Assembly: GCA_016935665.1 (NCBI GenBank)
Contig: JAFGQN010000014.1
Span: forward strand, 1 to 42,888
DNA length: 42,888 bases
Reading direction: 5' to 3'
DNA from: Deltaproteobacteria bacterium
Lineage (GTDB): Bacteria > Myxococcota_A > Polyangia > JAAYKL01
The position numbers and the translations under genes were made by a program. Under the pieces are notes generated by a model that made no database searches, had not been told where the DNA came from, and saw only the letters and a program-made list of their open reading frames with translations. Every line of letters starts with the position of its first letter. The first letter of the stretch is position 1. Positions 8,079-17,646 of the stretch are shown in pieces.

Positions 8079-9293
8079 CTATTCGACAACTATCACCTGC
8101 TCCACGTTGCAGGCCAACTCAACCTTTACTCCCTCTACGTCGCCAGATTCCAACGTGCCGCATGCATCTTCACAAAACTCAATAGTCGTATGAGCGTCGT
8201 TCGTCCAGCGCCATCCCTTTCCTGTCTTACAGTTGTCATCTCTTGGAATCTGTTCTCCATCAAATTTGACCATCACCAGGTCGTAATTCACATCGGGGTT
8301 ATCAAAGCCGCCAACTTCAAATTCACAACTGACAACCACTTTTTCAACAATCTGACTCAAGGCATCCGTTAATTCTTCTCCATTATCGGCTTGCAGATAT
8401 TGAACAAAATCTGTGCCGCCTGCTGCGGCAATCGCATTCAGCTGTTCAGGGTCTGCGCCTTCTCCAAAACCTATAACAATGGTTTTAATCCCATGCTGGT
8501 CCCTCAGTTCGGTTGTCACTTCCGCCAGTTGCTCAGCAGAGGGGTAGGTACTCAGTTCTCCGGGGACACCGGGTCCGCCCCCGCACGAATCAGTACCATC
8601 TGAAATGATCACCAGATAACTGCTGCTGCTGCCATCGAGGAACGCGGGTGCGTAATCAGAATTGGTGTAATTCAACATTGCAAGAAGCAGAGGGGTGGAA
8701 ATGCTCAACATCGTGTTCTCCAGTTCATCATTGATGGTGGACGCGTTGTTCAGCGACACATCGTGTATCACCACATCACCTACGGAACAGACGTTTTCGT
8801 CGCCGACATCTTCCAGACTGGTCCCTCGGGGAAACAGGTCCAGCCCAAATTCAATATCGTTTTCGTAGGCCGTCACCATTGCATCAATCGCCTGTTTGGC
8901 GGTGTCCCATTTATTGTTATCCATCATTGACGATGATTTATCTTCAAGGAGCATCACCCGAGTAAACACACGATCGATTTGTGACGAAAGCGTTTCACAG
9001 GCCTCAAACGCTCCACTGTCTGAGTCCAAGTCATCTTCCTGTCCAGTATCTTCATCCTCATTTTCCCGCTCTTTGTCGCTGTTTGAATCGAAATCGTCAT
9101 CCTGCCCCTCATCTTCAGAGTCTGAGTCAACCGCCTCTCCGGTATCCTTCTCGTCACTCTGACCGCCATTTTCAGTGTCAATTGTTTCATCCCCATCACC
9201 ATGCTTGTCGTCAGTGGTACTATTCACACTACACCCCGACCAGAGCAGTACCAATACCAGTGGAAAAAAAAGTGCGAACAAATACTGCCTCAT
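8079..9293 (-). CDS. VWA-domain lipoprotein with acidic linker
   Basis: About 404 residues. The second of two adjacent ATGs (9293) has better spacing from GGGAG than the first (9296). The signal peptide ends in lipobox LWSGC. An Asp/Glu/Ser-rich linker of about 75 residues follows, then a von Willebrand A domain with the metal site DKSSS in VMLLEDKSSSMMD and the later strands SSYLVIISDGTDSCGG and KTIVIGFGEG. The C-terminus contains paired cysteines. It is probably a surface or periplasmic metal-dependent binding protein. Similar acidic-linker VWA lipoproteins are common in Myxococcota. The gene is alone or last in its transcription unit. Confidence 0.9.
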   Translation of the reverse strand: MRQYLFALFFPLVLVLLWSGCSVNSTTDDKHGDGDETIDTENGGQSDEKDTGEAVDSDSEDEGQDDDFDSNSDKERENEDEDTGQEDDLDSDSGAFEACETLSSQIDRVFTRVMLLEDKSSSMMDNNKWDTAKQAIDAMVTAYENDIEFGLDLFPRGTSLEDVGDENVCSVGDVVIHDVSLNNASTINDELENTMLSISTPLLLAMLNYTNSDYAPAFLDGSSSSYLVIISDGTDSCGGGPGVPGELSTYPSAEQLAEVTTELRDQHGIKTIVIGFGEGADPEQLNAIAAAGGTDFVQYLQADNGEELTDALSQIVEKVVVSCEFEVGGFDNPDVNYDLVMVKFDGEQIPRDDNCKTGKGWRWTNDAHTTIEFCEDACGTLESGDVEGVKVELACNVEQVIVVE

Positions 9294-9683
9294 CATATTC
9301 TCCCATCGTTAAAAAAAGGTTAAAAGGGTACATGTGTTTCAACGGACATTTTAAAGCGACAGAGCAACAGGTTTGTAAACGTGATGATCAAAAATACTTC
9401 ATAATCAGCAAAAAAAGCCGAAGAACTTCTATTGAGAACGACGTGACCTGTTCTATTAATAGAAACACATTTGCCCTGCATTAGTAAAGTCGGAAACTAC
9501 TTTCTTTGATTTTACGGTTCCACCTGTAAATCGAGAGTTTGCAGCGGCTTATGAGGTATATGGGTATATGAAGGCATACGGGGCACGTAACAAAGTTGAA
9601 CTGCCTCGAAAGCAGTACGACTTTTGTGCCGGCAAAAAAATCGTGAATGCAGCGTTTGTCTTTGCGAAAATTGTGACAGATTT
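9294..9683. other. A+T-rich non-coding stretch upstream of the VWA gene
   Basis: No convincing gene is seen on either strand. It holds a perfect 14-base palindrome TTCTATTAATAGAA (9451-9464) and a similar TTCTATT-GAGAA copy at 9427-9438, a possible operator for the VWA lipoprotein gene. Longer open frames here are rich in Lys, Arg, Cys and Phe and do not look coding. Confidence 0.4.
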
Positions 9684-9905
9684 TTAGAGACAGCCTGCCG
9701 CCCAGCATTCTTCTTCGCAAAATCTGCAATTTACAGCTTTTTTTAAGTTTAAAGACCAAGCATAGTCTGCATCGATTTCCACAGAATAGCCAGGGTACAA
9801 TGTGTTCTTTAACGACACGTTGTGTATTGCGTTTTTGCACTGGGGCCCAGGGCCAGCTAATCCCATACGGTTTTTTTGATGTACTCTTGCAGAAAAAAGT
9901 TGCAA
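9684..9905 (-). CDS. Possible small cysteine-rich protein or gene remnant
   Basis: 73 residues from a TTG at 9905. The last 60 residues look protein-like (GLAGPGPQCKNAIHNV, VEIDADYAWSLNLKK, NCRFCEEECWAAGCL) with balanced codons and six cysteines. No good ribosome-binding site is seen, and an internal ATG (MGLAGPG) also lacks one. The frame stays open upstream into the end of the preceding gene in another frame. It may be the 3' end of a longer broken secreted protein gene. I do not recognise a family. Confidence 0.3.
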   Translation of the reverse strand: MQLFSARVHQKNRMGLAGPGPQCKNAIHNVSLKNTLYPGYSVEIDADYAWSLNLKKAVNCRFCEEECWAAGCL

Positions 9906-9918
9906 CGAACGACATGGT

Positions 9919-10554
9919 TTAAACAGAGGCTGGGGATTTCCGTGTCACGATCAACTCATAGTTGTAAACTTTTTCTTCGACTGCGGTTTCGTTTGCCGTA
10001 TCGGGATTCAGCAACTGAAATCCGTAATGAAATTCCGGATTAAGTCCTGCAGAAAAAAATTTTTCCGCGTCTCGTTTCCCTCTAATTTTTAGAAACATTC
10101 GGCAAACAGTTTCTCGGCAACTCAGGTGACGCACATCTATTTTGTGGTTGAGAAGTGAATTGGAGACTGACTTTATTTCCCTCTCCATCTGCTGCGTCCA
10201 CTCTTCATTGTGGACTTCAGAAACCCAGGTATCTCGCCAAACTGCATGGTTGGGCCCGGCATCATCAGCGGCAGCGATTTCCTCCTCGCCTGGCGCATCA
10301 CAAAGCGTCGAATCCTCCACCATTTTCATATGCTGCATGGCAATGGCCATTTGTTTCATTTTCAGTTGCCGGGAACGAAGAGCTTCCGGGGGGTGGTCTC
10401 TGACGTGACGCCCTTCATCCTGCGATATCGTCCCCATTTCATCATTTTGTTGCAGCAGTGTCGATTCGTTGTCAAAAAGTGTCCAGCTGCAGACACAAAA
10501 CGCTCCAATCACGAATAAACAGGAAAGCACAAAAATTACGACTATTTTTTTCAT
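9919..10554 (-). CDS. Membrane-anchored protein with conserved Cys pair, unknown function
   Basis: 211 residues from the ATG at 10554. The longer open frame adds an unconvincing 26 residues. One N-terminal hydrophobic segment (MKKIVVIFVLSCLFVIGAF) acts as anchor or signal, followed by a polar Met/Gln-rich linker. The C-terminal domain EEWTQQMEREIKSV, then VRHLSCRETVCRMFLKI, resembles uncharacterised Myxococcota envelope proteins in which two cysteines six residues apart sit in a small alpha/beta fold. No catalytic motif is visible. It follows the secreted-protein gene by 85 bases on the same strand. Confidence 0.75.
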   Translation of the reverse strand: MKKIVVIFVLSCLFVIGAFCVCSWTLFDNESTLLQQNDEMGTISQDEGRHVRDHPPEALRSRQLKMKQMAIAMQHMKMVEDSTLCDAPGEEEIAAADDAGPNHAVWRDTWVSEVHNEEWTQQMEREIKSVSNSLLNHKIDVRHLSCRETVCRMFLKIRGKRDAEKFFSAGLNPEFHYGFQLLNPDTANETAVEEKVYNYELIVTRKSPASV

Positions 10555-10639
10555 TGCTGCCAAAACCTCTCTTGCAAACAACGTATCGCTCACAACACAG
10601 AGAAAACAAGATGCCTCAATGTAAAACGGCAATCTTTAC

Positions 10640-11173
10640 TCATTTTGTAAACGTGCGCTGATTGAGAAACTGACCGTCATGACAATACGCGCGTGCTGCT
10701 TCGTTTTCTGTTTGAGTGGACAGACAGTATCCCGAGTTGTTGTTCACACCCCATATTTTTACTTCATCCCAATATGGGGTGCCCTGGGGATATCTTTCCT
10801 CGCCAGCCAGTATCACTCGATCAAAAAACAGCGCATCTCCACCGTAAGTTGTAAACCGAATCTCAGACACTTCGTAATAAGTGAATTCATCGCTCTCCCA
10901 GCAAATATTCGTGGCAAGTGCCGGCATATTGTACCACTCCTCCACTTCATTAATGGCGCCTTGATAAAATGTATACCAGGTCGATCCCACTTTAGCCTCA
11001 ACTTTAACACTGCTGTTTGTTCCAGCCCATGTCGGGTATCCGTTCACCCCGTAGGTATCCACACAAATCGAAACGTGGTCATTGCTGAATGCGTTGGCGC
11101 TTCCTGTTAAACCAATGGCCACTATGCATGCGGCACAAATTGCAATTACATTCCTGAATGTCTGATTTTTCAT
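10640..11173 (-). CDS. Secreted protein of unknown function
   Basis: 177 residues from the ATG at 11173, which has AAGGGAAG upstream. An upstream extension lacks a signal sequence. A classical signal peptide ends at GSANA before FSNDHVSICV. The mature protein of about 150 residues is rich in Tyr, Trp, Gly and Thr, with four cysteines spread along it, consistent with a disulfide-bonded beta-sandwich. It has strand-like repeats such as VKVEAKVGSTWYTFYQGA. No family is recognised. Periplasmic or extracellular location is the only firm inference. Confidence 0.72.
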   Translation of the reverse strand: MKNQTFRNVIAICAACIVAIGLTGSANAFSNDHVSICVDTYGVNGYPTWAGTNSSVKVEAKVGSTWYTFYQGAINEVEEWYNMPALATNICWESDEFTYYEVSEIRFTTYGGDALFFDRVILAGEERYPQGTPYWDEVKIWGVNNNSGYCLSTQTENEAARAYCHDGQFLNQRTFTK

Positions 11174-11755
11174 AATTCTTCCCTTTTTTTTTAGGTTCAG
11201 GCGTTTGCTCGAACCGGTTGATTGCAGCAGATGCCTTGAAACACAACGACGTCTGCTGGGTTGGCCTGGACAAAATTGCAACCGCGAAATAAACGAAATT
11301 TGGGGACTCTTTTCAAAAAAAGACCCCTCGGTTCTTCACTCAAAATGTCAGCCTAAATTATGTTCGTAACTTATGTTCATACGGTGGCAGAAAGCCTGGC
11401 CAGCGATAAAAATGTAATATTTTTTTTGTAGTCCTCATCCCCTTTGAAAGGGGACTTGAATACTCGGATTTGTTGTCTTGTGGCGATGTTGATTAAAATA
11501 GTAAACGAATACAATTCGTTTCACGGTGGAATATTCGTATTTCAGGACCAACCCCGTTGTCCTCTCTTTGCAGACCTTAAAACCCCGGATTTTACAAGAG
11601 GAGCGACTGCAAATGTTGTATTCGAATAGAATGTGTTGACCTACGCATTACGAAAACGTGCGTCATTTTTGACCAATCGGGCATTCAGTGCCTGTTTGGA
11701 TTCTCAATCGGGTTTGGAAGCACGGTGTTTCACAGGGGAAAACACTGGGTAGCGG
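11174..11755. other. Non-coding stretch
   Basis: About 580 bases without a supported gene. It lies downstream of the DUF4340 operon and upstream of the secreted-protein gene on the - strand, so it should hold a terminator and a promoter. A GTGTTT/AAACAC inverted repeat (11725-11745) lies just after the DUF4340 stop but has no T-run. Short open frames here have no coding character. Confidence 0.5.
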
Positions 11756-13960
11756 TTACTTTGCGGTGCACACCGCTTTTAAATCGCGTAGAAGCCTGGC
11801 GGGAAGGATGAATGAAATGTTGAGTCCCTCGCGAGTGGCCCGGATGCCGTCGTTTTGGGGCGTTGTGTCTCCAAACAAAAGCGTGGCAGGCGGTGTGTTG
11901 TCGTCGCCATGGAATTCGATTCGGGCGGTTTGCGGAGTCAGTCGAGGCGTGAAGGCGTCCGTGTCGATGGCCTTTGCAGCGCCAAAATCAGTTACAATGC
12001 GCTCCATGGCATCGCTGTCGATGGTGCAGTCGGTGGATTGCCATTGCTCTGCCGATTTTGTTGCCACAAATTTTGTATCTGCGTCTTTGAATACCACTTT
12101 GCGGATATTGCTGGATTCAATCGACAGCAGATTTCGCGCGGCCATGGGGGAGAGCAGGAACGATGTGTACTGGTTATCCACAGAAAATATGATTTCGGGC
12201 TTTTCCTTTATGCGTGCGAACCGTGTGCCGCTATCCGCCGAAGCGCCAATTTCTATTGTGGCCTCACCGGTTTGGGTATCGTTTTGTGTTTCTCCGTCGT
12301 GGGTATGCACAATGTACGAGACTGTGACTGTGGCCAGCATTTTGTCTGCGGCAAATGGATCGTTCGATGCCTCGGGATACGCCGCAACCGGTGTTTCACA
12401 GGATAGCGACAACAGCTTTTTAATTTTGGTGTTGTCCGCTTCGGCAGCTGCAGGTGAATCGATGCGCCAATTGCCATCGACCTTTTTAAGCTGTTGGAAT
12501 GTTTTGCCATTGCTCTTGATTTGTGCTGCCGTGACATCATGGACACTGCATTGGGTCATGACTTTTTTGCGAAACCGAAGGGGATACGGTTCCAGCAGCG
12601 GCAGAATGTCCTTTGAGAACAGCAGCCATCCGGCGGACCCATCGCGCTGGACCAGCAGTTGACCGGTATTGGACGGGTCTTCGAATACGGATAACGCTGC
12701 TGTTTTTCCGTCGCCGGTTTGCGCGTTCACTTTAACAAGAGGGGGGGCGTTCTTTGCTGGAAACAGCTGTGTATTGTCACTTTGGTCTGTTGTGTCTCCC
12801 GGTGTGGACGTCGGCGGGAACAAAATGGTTGTGGCGCTTTTTTTCGACAGCTCGTCAAACAGCACCGAAAATTCGGTCTGACTGGTCTCATCGTCGGTCA
12901 GTCCGCTGACATGCCACGATGAATCCGCTTTGACCAGCTCGATTTTGTCTTGTCCCTTTTCGAGAACAACCCGTTCCAGGGTATCGGCTAAAATGGGGAG
13001 AAGTCGCTTTTCGAAGTATCGTTCTTTGGGGCGTTCCAAAAGGGAGCGAAACGACTCCGCGATACAATGCACCGCCGGTTTGCCTTCAATTCGCGCAAAT
13101 ACGGCATCTTCCCCACAATCGGCACCCAATTCCACCGTTTCGGTCCCACCGTTTTGAGTAGAGAGGGAGATGGTGGGAGCGTTGTTATCAAATCCGTATG
13201 GCGCAACATCTTTGGGATGATCGTCCACAAATTTAATGACTTCCAGATTCGCGGTTTTTGAAACGAGCTGGGCCAATTCAGTGGCGGCCCCGGCGATGAT
13301 TCGGTCTCCATCCTCCAGCTGCCAGGTGCCATTGGTGGTGTCACGGGTGGCACGCAATGGTCCTTTTGATGTTTTCACAACAAACCCCGAAATCTCCTGG
13401 GCGTTCAGCTGCAGCAGGTGTTTATCCCGCAGGTCGTTGACACCTTTATTAACCGATTCCAGAAAATCGACGCTGGCCACAAAAAAGTGGTTGGGCTGCG
13501 AATCCACATAGACATAAACGCCATCCTGATCCGGCACGTTGGCGCCAACGGTAAAAGAAACCTTTTTGTTCCTGAAATGGACGGCGCCTTTGACCTTCGG
13601 CGTATCGAAGCCAAATCGTTTGTCGGAACGGGGCGCATCCACAATGCGCTTGTAAATAAGAAAATCAAAGGCGGAGATAAGTGCCTGCACCTCTGTGTCG
13701 TCTGCCCGCAAATCCGCGGGTTCCGTGATGCGCCAAACCTCCTCCTCGCCGGGGGCGGTCTCGCTGGCGGCGAGGGTCACTTTGCCGTTTTCGGTTTCCA
13801 GTTCAATTTTGTCCACCAAATCCGCGCGCAACGTCTCAAACACGTTTTGCGAACGCGCCTTTTTTTCGTCTGTGGACATTAATCGCTCATCCACCGCAAA
13901 AATATAGATGAAAAGCAGCAACGCAATGGAGAGGATAATGAGTACGGTACGGTTTTTCAT
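11756..13960 (-). CDS. DUF4340 domain protein of a Gld-like ABC operon
   Basis: 734 residues from the ATG at 13960, with GGAGGAAGTG directly upstream. One N-terminal membrane segment (RTVLIILSIALLLFIYIFAV) anchors a long periplasmic part. That part shows repeated DUF4340-type units: KVTLAASETAPGEEEVWRIT, FTVGANVPDQDGVYVYVDSQ, then similar strand pairs near the middle and the end (KFVATKSAEQWQS). DUF4340 proteins typically follow GldG-like proteins in ABC operons. Their exact role is unknown. Its start codon shares one base with the stop of the GldG-like gene. Confidence 0.9.
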   Translation of the reverse strand: MKNRTVLIILSIALLLFIYIFAVDERLMSTDEKKARSQNVFETLRADLVDKIELETENGKVTLAASETAPGEEEVWRITEPADLRADDTEVQALISAFDFLIYKRIVDAPRSDKRFGFDTPKVKGAVHFRNKKVSFTVGANVPDQDGVYVYVDSQPNHFFVASVDFLESVNKGVNDLRDKHLLQLNAQEISGFVVKTSKGPLRATRDTTNGTWQLEDGDRIIAGAATELAQLVSKTANLEVIKFVDDHPKDVAPYGFDNNAPTISLSTQNGGTETVELGADCGEDAVFARIEGKPAVHCIAESFRSLLERPKERYFEKRLLPILADTLERVVLEKGQDKIELVKADSSWHVSGLTDDETSQTEFSVLFDELSKKSATTILFPPTSTPGDTTDQSDNTQLFPAKNAPPLVKVNAQTGDGKTAALSVFEDPSNTGQLLVQRDGSAGWLLFSKDILPLLEPYPLRFRKKVMTQCSVHDVTAAQIKSNGKTFQQLKKVDGNWRIDSPAAAEADNTKIKKLLSLSCETPVAAYPEASNDPFAADKMLATVTVSYIVHTHDGETQNDTQTGEATIEIGASADSGTRFARIKEKPEIIFSVDNQYTSFLLSPMAARNLLSIESSNIRKVVFKDADTKFVATKSAEQWQSTDCTIDSDAMERIVTDFGAAKAIDTDAFTPRLTPQTARIEFHGDDNTPPATLLFGDTTPQNDGIRATREGLNISFILPARLLRDLKAVCTAK

Positions 13961-15447
13961 CACTTCCTCCTTCTCTGAATCACAGTGATACCAATGCCAA
14001 CAATCAGGAAAAATTCGATGAGCAGTGCGGTGAGAATATTGGCGAAATCGCTTTCGGTGATGAGCAGTTGCACCTGTTCGGGGTTTTTGGCGCTGATGGA
14101 AATCATTTCTTTTTTTACTGTGAGCCAACCCACAAGGGACGACCAGAAATCCCTATTGAACAGACTGGCATTGATAAACAGTTCTTCGCTGAGAAAGTCG
14201 CTGTCGCCCACCACCACCATCCGTCCCGCTTCTTCCCCATTTTTGGTTCCTTTAACGGAAGCCATGGCAATGGTCAGCGGTCCGTCCGAATCGAATTCAT
14301 CCTGTTCCGGTGTGAGATTTCCCCCTTGAATGGAAGCCAGATCCGTCTCCCCCCAGCTGACCGGGGACGTGGTGGCCAGAATGTCTGAGATGACGTCCTT
14401 GTTTGACAGCTGTTTCATGGAACGAACAATGGAGAACACCACCGGCGACGGCATGCCCTGCTGCCTTGCCAAATGGCGAACCGATTCGTGGGTGTAAAAT
14501 CTGTCGGCAACAAACGTCACCGGCGTTTCGGAAATAAGGCGTCTGGGCTCGGTTTCGAGAATAAAGTCGTTGCGCAATTCAATACCGGCGGCTGCGGTCA
14601 CGGATTCCAATCCGGATGGGAAAAATTTGTTCCCTTCAAACATGGGATCCAGCAGCAGCATGACGCGCCCACCTCGGTTGAAATAGTTACCAATCATTTC
14701 AGCTTCACTTTTAAAAAAAGTGCTTTTGGGACCGGCCACAACCACGGTATCGCATTTTTTTGGAATGCCGTCTTCGCGAATGGAGATGGCCCTGGTTTCA
14801 AACCCGTCCAGGGTCAGCTCCTTTTTAATGTGTCTGAGGGAATCCCGGTCGCTGCCTTCGTATTTCCACTCGCCATGTCCCTGTGTAAAACAAATTGTCT
14901 GTTTCACTTTGGCGGTGACGTCGATGAGTGCCGCGGTGAGTTCGTTTTCGGCGCGAAATCGCATTTTGGGCGCTTCACCGGTCATCTTCGGATCATCCCC
15001 AAATTCCTGAAATGAATCCGAGGGCAGAAATTTCACATTGTCGCCGCACACCACCAGGACGCCTGCTTCCAGACCCGCTTCACCAAACTCGTTCACTTTG
15101 ACTTTGCCATACTGGCTTTGAATAAGCTGGAACTGCTCCGGGTCCTGATCGGGATCGAGAATATCGACATGTATCTGCTTGTTCAGCTGCGTGTAACCTT
15201 CCAGTACGTCCTCGAGGTGCCCAAACAGGGGGTCTGTCCTGGACCACAGCACATACATGGTTACCTTGTCATCAATGCCACCGACAACGGCGTTTGTCTT
15301 CGCGGAGAGTGTGTACAATTGGGCGTTTGTCCAGTCCAGGCGCGCATAATGACGCGCGCCCAGGTAGTTCACCATAATGACAATCGCCAAAAGCCCCATC
15401 AGGGATATGGTAACGTTGAGTGATAATTGTATTTTTCGCGAATTCAT
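13960..15447 (-). CDS. GldG-like ABC-associated protein
   Basis: 495 residues from the ATG at 15447, eight bases after GGAGG. A GTG at 15456 would overlap that site. An N-terminal membrane segment (SLMGLLAIVIMVNYLG) is followed by the typical region LDWTNAQLYTLSAKT and a large soluble domain with VLWSRTDPLFGHLEDVL, ICFTQGHGEWKYEGSDRDSL and GGRVMLLLDPM, all hallmarks of the GldG / ABC-type uncharacterised family. A second membrane segment lies at the C-terminus. In Bacteroidota GldG works with GldA and GldF in gliding. Outside that phylum the role is open. The start overlaps the permease stop (ATGA). Confidence 0.92.
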   Translation of the reverse strand: MNSRKIQLSLNVTISLMGLLAIVIMVNYLGARHYARLDWTNAQLYTLSAKTNAVVGGIDDKVTMYVLWSRTDPLFGHLEDVLEGYTQLNKQIHVDILDPDQDPEQFQLIQSQYGKVKVNEFGEAGLEAGVLVVCGDNVKFLPSDSFQEFGDDPKMTGEAPKMRFRAENELTAALIDVTAKVKQTICFTQGHGEWKYEGSDRDSLRHIKKELTLDGFETRAISIREDGIPKKCDTVVVAGPKSTFFKSEAEMIGNYFNRGGRVMLLLDPMFEGNKFFPSGLESVTAAAGIELRNDFILETEPRRLISETPVTFVADRFYTHESVRHLARQQGMPSPVVFSIVRSMKQLSNKDVISDILATTSPVSWGETDLASIQGGNLTPEQDEFDSDGPLTIAMASVKGTKNGEEAGRMVVVGDSDFLSEELFINASLFNRDFWSSLVGWLTVKKEMISISAKNPEQVQLLITESDFANILTALLIEFFLIVGIGITVIQRRRK

Positions 15448-16178
15448 CCGTTCCACCTCCTGGCGCCCAACACCTGTACCGTGGCAAAAATGGAGAAAAC
15501 GGCCACCGATGCGTAGTAAACCAGTCTGCGGGTGTCCACAATGCCTTTGGCAAAATCTTCCATGTGCCCCATTAAATCGATGTACTCGAAAAACGATTGT
15601 GCGCTGAGACCATCCACCCAGCGAAATAAACCGCTAAGAAAAAGAGCCATCATGACCGCGAATGTGATCAGGGCGGCCACAATCTGATTGCGTGTCAATG
15701 CGGAACACAGAATACCCACCGCGGCGAGCATGGCGCCAATGCCAAATGTGCCCAGGTATCCCGAAAGGACCGGGCCCATGTCAATGGTGGAATAGAACGC
15801 CAATATGGCGGGATACAACAGTGTGGGCAGCCACATGATGGTATAAAAGGAGAGACAGCTGATGTATTTGGCCAACACAATGCGTGTATCGCTGACCGGA
15901 GCGGTTGTCAGTGTTTCCAAAGTGCCGGAATGCTTTTCCTCCGCAAAAGAACGCATGGTAATGAGCGGCGTCAAAATGAGCACCACCAGCCAGAACAGCA
16001 CCCAGGAAAAGAGCATTTCCATTGGTGCGCCAGGCGCGGGGGCGCCCGCTGTGAGAAAGCGAACAATCAGATAAAACATTACCGCGTTCAGCAGTGCGCT
16101 GGCGCCAATCACCACGTAGGCCACTGGCGAATAAAAGAAGGCGGCGAATTCCCGCCGAATTTGCCAAAGCATATTCAT
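15444..16178 (-). CDS. ABC-2 type permease (GldF-like)
   Basis: 244 residues with about six hydrophobic segments. The typical ABC-2 element TPLITMRSFAEEKHSGTLET follows the second. The N-terminus QIRREFAAFFYSPVAYVV is characteristic of GldF-like permeases. It forms the membrane part of an exporter with the ATPase encoded immediately upstream (4-base overlap, ATGA) and the GldG-like protein downstream (another 4-base overlap). The substrate is unknown. Confidence 0.93.
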   Translation of the reverse strand: MNMLWQIRREFAAFFYSPVAYVVIGASALLNAVMFYLIVRFLTAGAPAPGAPMEMLFSWVLFWLVVLILTPLITMRSFAEEKHSGTLETLTTAPVSDTRIVLAKYISCLSFYTIMWLPTLLYPAILAFYSTIDMGPVLSGYLGTFGIGAMLAAVGILCSALTRNQIVAALITFAVMMALFLSGLFRWVDGLSAQSFFEYIDLMGHMEDFAKGIVDTRRLVYYASVAVFSIFATVQVLGARRWNG

Positions 16179-17191
16179 TTGGAGCGCTCCTTTGGCTCGG
16201 TTGGTCTAGCCTGACCGTCTGTTGCGGCAAAATCCGCAGTGGCAGCAGCGTCGGATTCCTGTGTGATTATCTCAACAAAAATGTCTTCCAGACTTTGTGC
16301 GATAGATTGCATTCCCAGCAGTTTGAATCCTCTTGCCACTGCCGCATCAAAAATCTGCTCACAAATATTTGCGGCCGAATTATTGCCGGGGGTCCAGATA
16401 AGCTGAAATTGGGACGGCGAATTTTTTACTGTAATCGATTCAATTCCGGGAATCCGTTTCAGCGTCTCAAAAGCGACGCTGTTGGGATCTTTTACCTCCA
16501 CCACAATCGACTGTCCCCGCTGCTGGAGTTGTGCGCGAAGTTCGCCCGGACGTCCCTGTCCCACAATTTTTCCCTTGTTGATGATAATGACTCGGGAGCA
16601 AACGGCCTCCACCTCCGGCAGAATGTGACTGGAAAGAATAACCGTTCGTTCGCGCCCAAGCGCTTTGATGAGTTCACGTACATCTCGAATCTGGTTGGGA
16701 TCCAAGCCCACAGTGGGTTCATCGAGTATCAGAATTTTGGGATCAGCCAAAAGCGCATCGGCGAGTCCCACTCGCTGGCGATATCCCTTGGACAGTTGAC
16801 CGATGATTCGATGCTCCACGTCTTTAATTCGGCAGCGAGCGATGGATTTGTTAATTGCGTCGTTGCGGTATGCTCGTGAGATGCCTTTTAAACCGGCGCG
16901 GTAGGTAAGGTATTCTCGTACACGCAATTCGGGGTACAGAGGAACGTTTTCAGGCAAATATCCGATGACGGTTTTGACCCCCTCCGCGTCTTCGAAAATG
17001 TCCTTTCCGTCGATGGTGACCTTGCCGGACGACGCGCCATGGGAGCAGGTAAGGACTTTCAGCGTCGTGCTTTTGCCGGCGCCGTTGGGTCCCAGAAATC
17101 CGACAATTTCGTGTTTACCAATCTCAAATGAAATATCATCCACCGCATCAACGGCGGCGTATCTTTTGGTCAGATGTTCGACTTTTATCAA
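16175..17191 (-). CDS. ABC transporter ATP-binding protein (GldA-like)
   Basis: 338 residues from a TTG at 17191. The GTG at 17200 would place the Shine-Dalgarno GGAGG on its own start codon, whereas the TTG lies 8 bases after it. Walker A is GPNGAGKST (about residue 35), followed by Q-loop region GYLPEN, signature LSKGYRQRVG, Walker B ILILDEPT and switch His in ILSSHIL. An extra C-terminal domain of about 100 residues follows, as in GldA-like and other ABC-2 ATPases, with an Ala/Thr/Glu tail. First gene of the operon ATPase, permease, GldG-like, DUF4340. Confidence 0.95.
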   Translation of the reverse strand: MIKVEHLTKRYAAVDAVDDISFEIGKHEIVGFLGPNGAGKSTTLKVLTCSHGASSGKVTIDGKDIFEDAEGVKTVIGYLPENVPLYPELRVREYLTYRAGLKGISRAYRNDAINKSIARCRIKDVEHRIIGQLSKGYRQRVGLADALLADPKILILDEPTVGLDPNQIRDVRELIKALGRERTVILSSHILPEVEAVCSRVIIINKGKIVGQGRPGELRAQLQQRGQSIVVEVKDPNSVAFETLKRIPGIESITVKNSPSQFQLIWTPGNNSAANICEQIFDAAVARGFKLLGMQSIAQSLEDIFVEIITQESDAAATADFAATDGQARPTEPKERSK

Positions 17192-17646
17192 CGGTTTCAC
17201 CTCCAGGGCGAGGGTTTGCAGGGATTTGTTCCCAAATGTTATTTGGTATTAAAAGAAGTTGTTCCCAAAGTGAAGTAATGGGACCTTTGTTGGACAAATA
17301 ACAATTGAATGCGGCTGTGAATTCCGGAGGTGGAGAGGTTATTTGAGCTCGCAGAACGGAAAATTGGCTGATCGCCAGGGGGATTGCGAAATATCCGAAA
17401 TATATGGATTTTATGATTCCGTTGACATTTAAATTCACTCATGAGATATTTGTACTACCACTCCTGTTTGAGTGGGTTTGAACTTAACGCAAATGCAGCA
17501 GCTCAATATTATGTATCTGCTTTTGACGTTTTGGGGGTCAACGGGTCAAATATTTTTTTGAGCTGTTTCTGATGCAATTAATCACCACTGGAGAGTGGAA
17601 AAACAGAATTACTTAACCAGGATGTATTCAAAAAAGGAAGTGCCAA
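17192..17646. promoter_or_regulatory. Divergent intergenic region with two related hairpins
   Basis: This region separates the - strand ABC operon from the + strand poly-Asp lipoprotein gene and should hold both promoters. Two hairpins share a stem: CCACTC/GAGTGG (17458-17463 with 17470-17475, loop of six) and CCACT/AGTGG (17585-17589 with 17594-17598, loop GGAG). No assignable promoter boxes stand out, and open frames here are not convincing. Confidence 0.4.

Noticed and set aside
9481-9915. 144-codon open frame on the - strand
   Set aside because: Composition (many Lys, Arg, Cys, Phe) is unlike a protein and it overlaps a better frame. No ribosome-binding site.
11688-12662. 324-codon open frame opposite the DUF4340 gene
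   Set aside because: Antisense shadow of a clear DUF4340 protein. No family features and no start signal.
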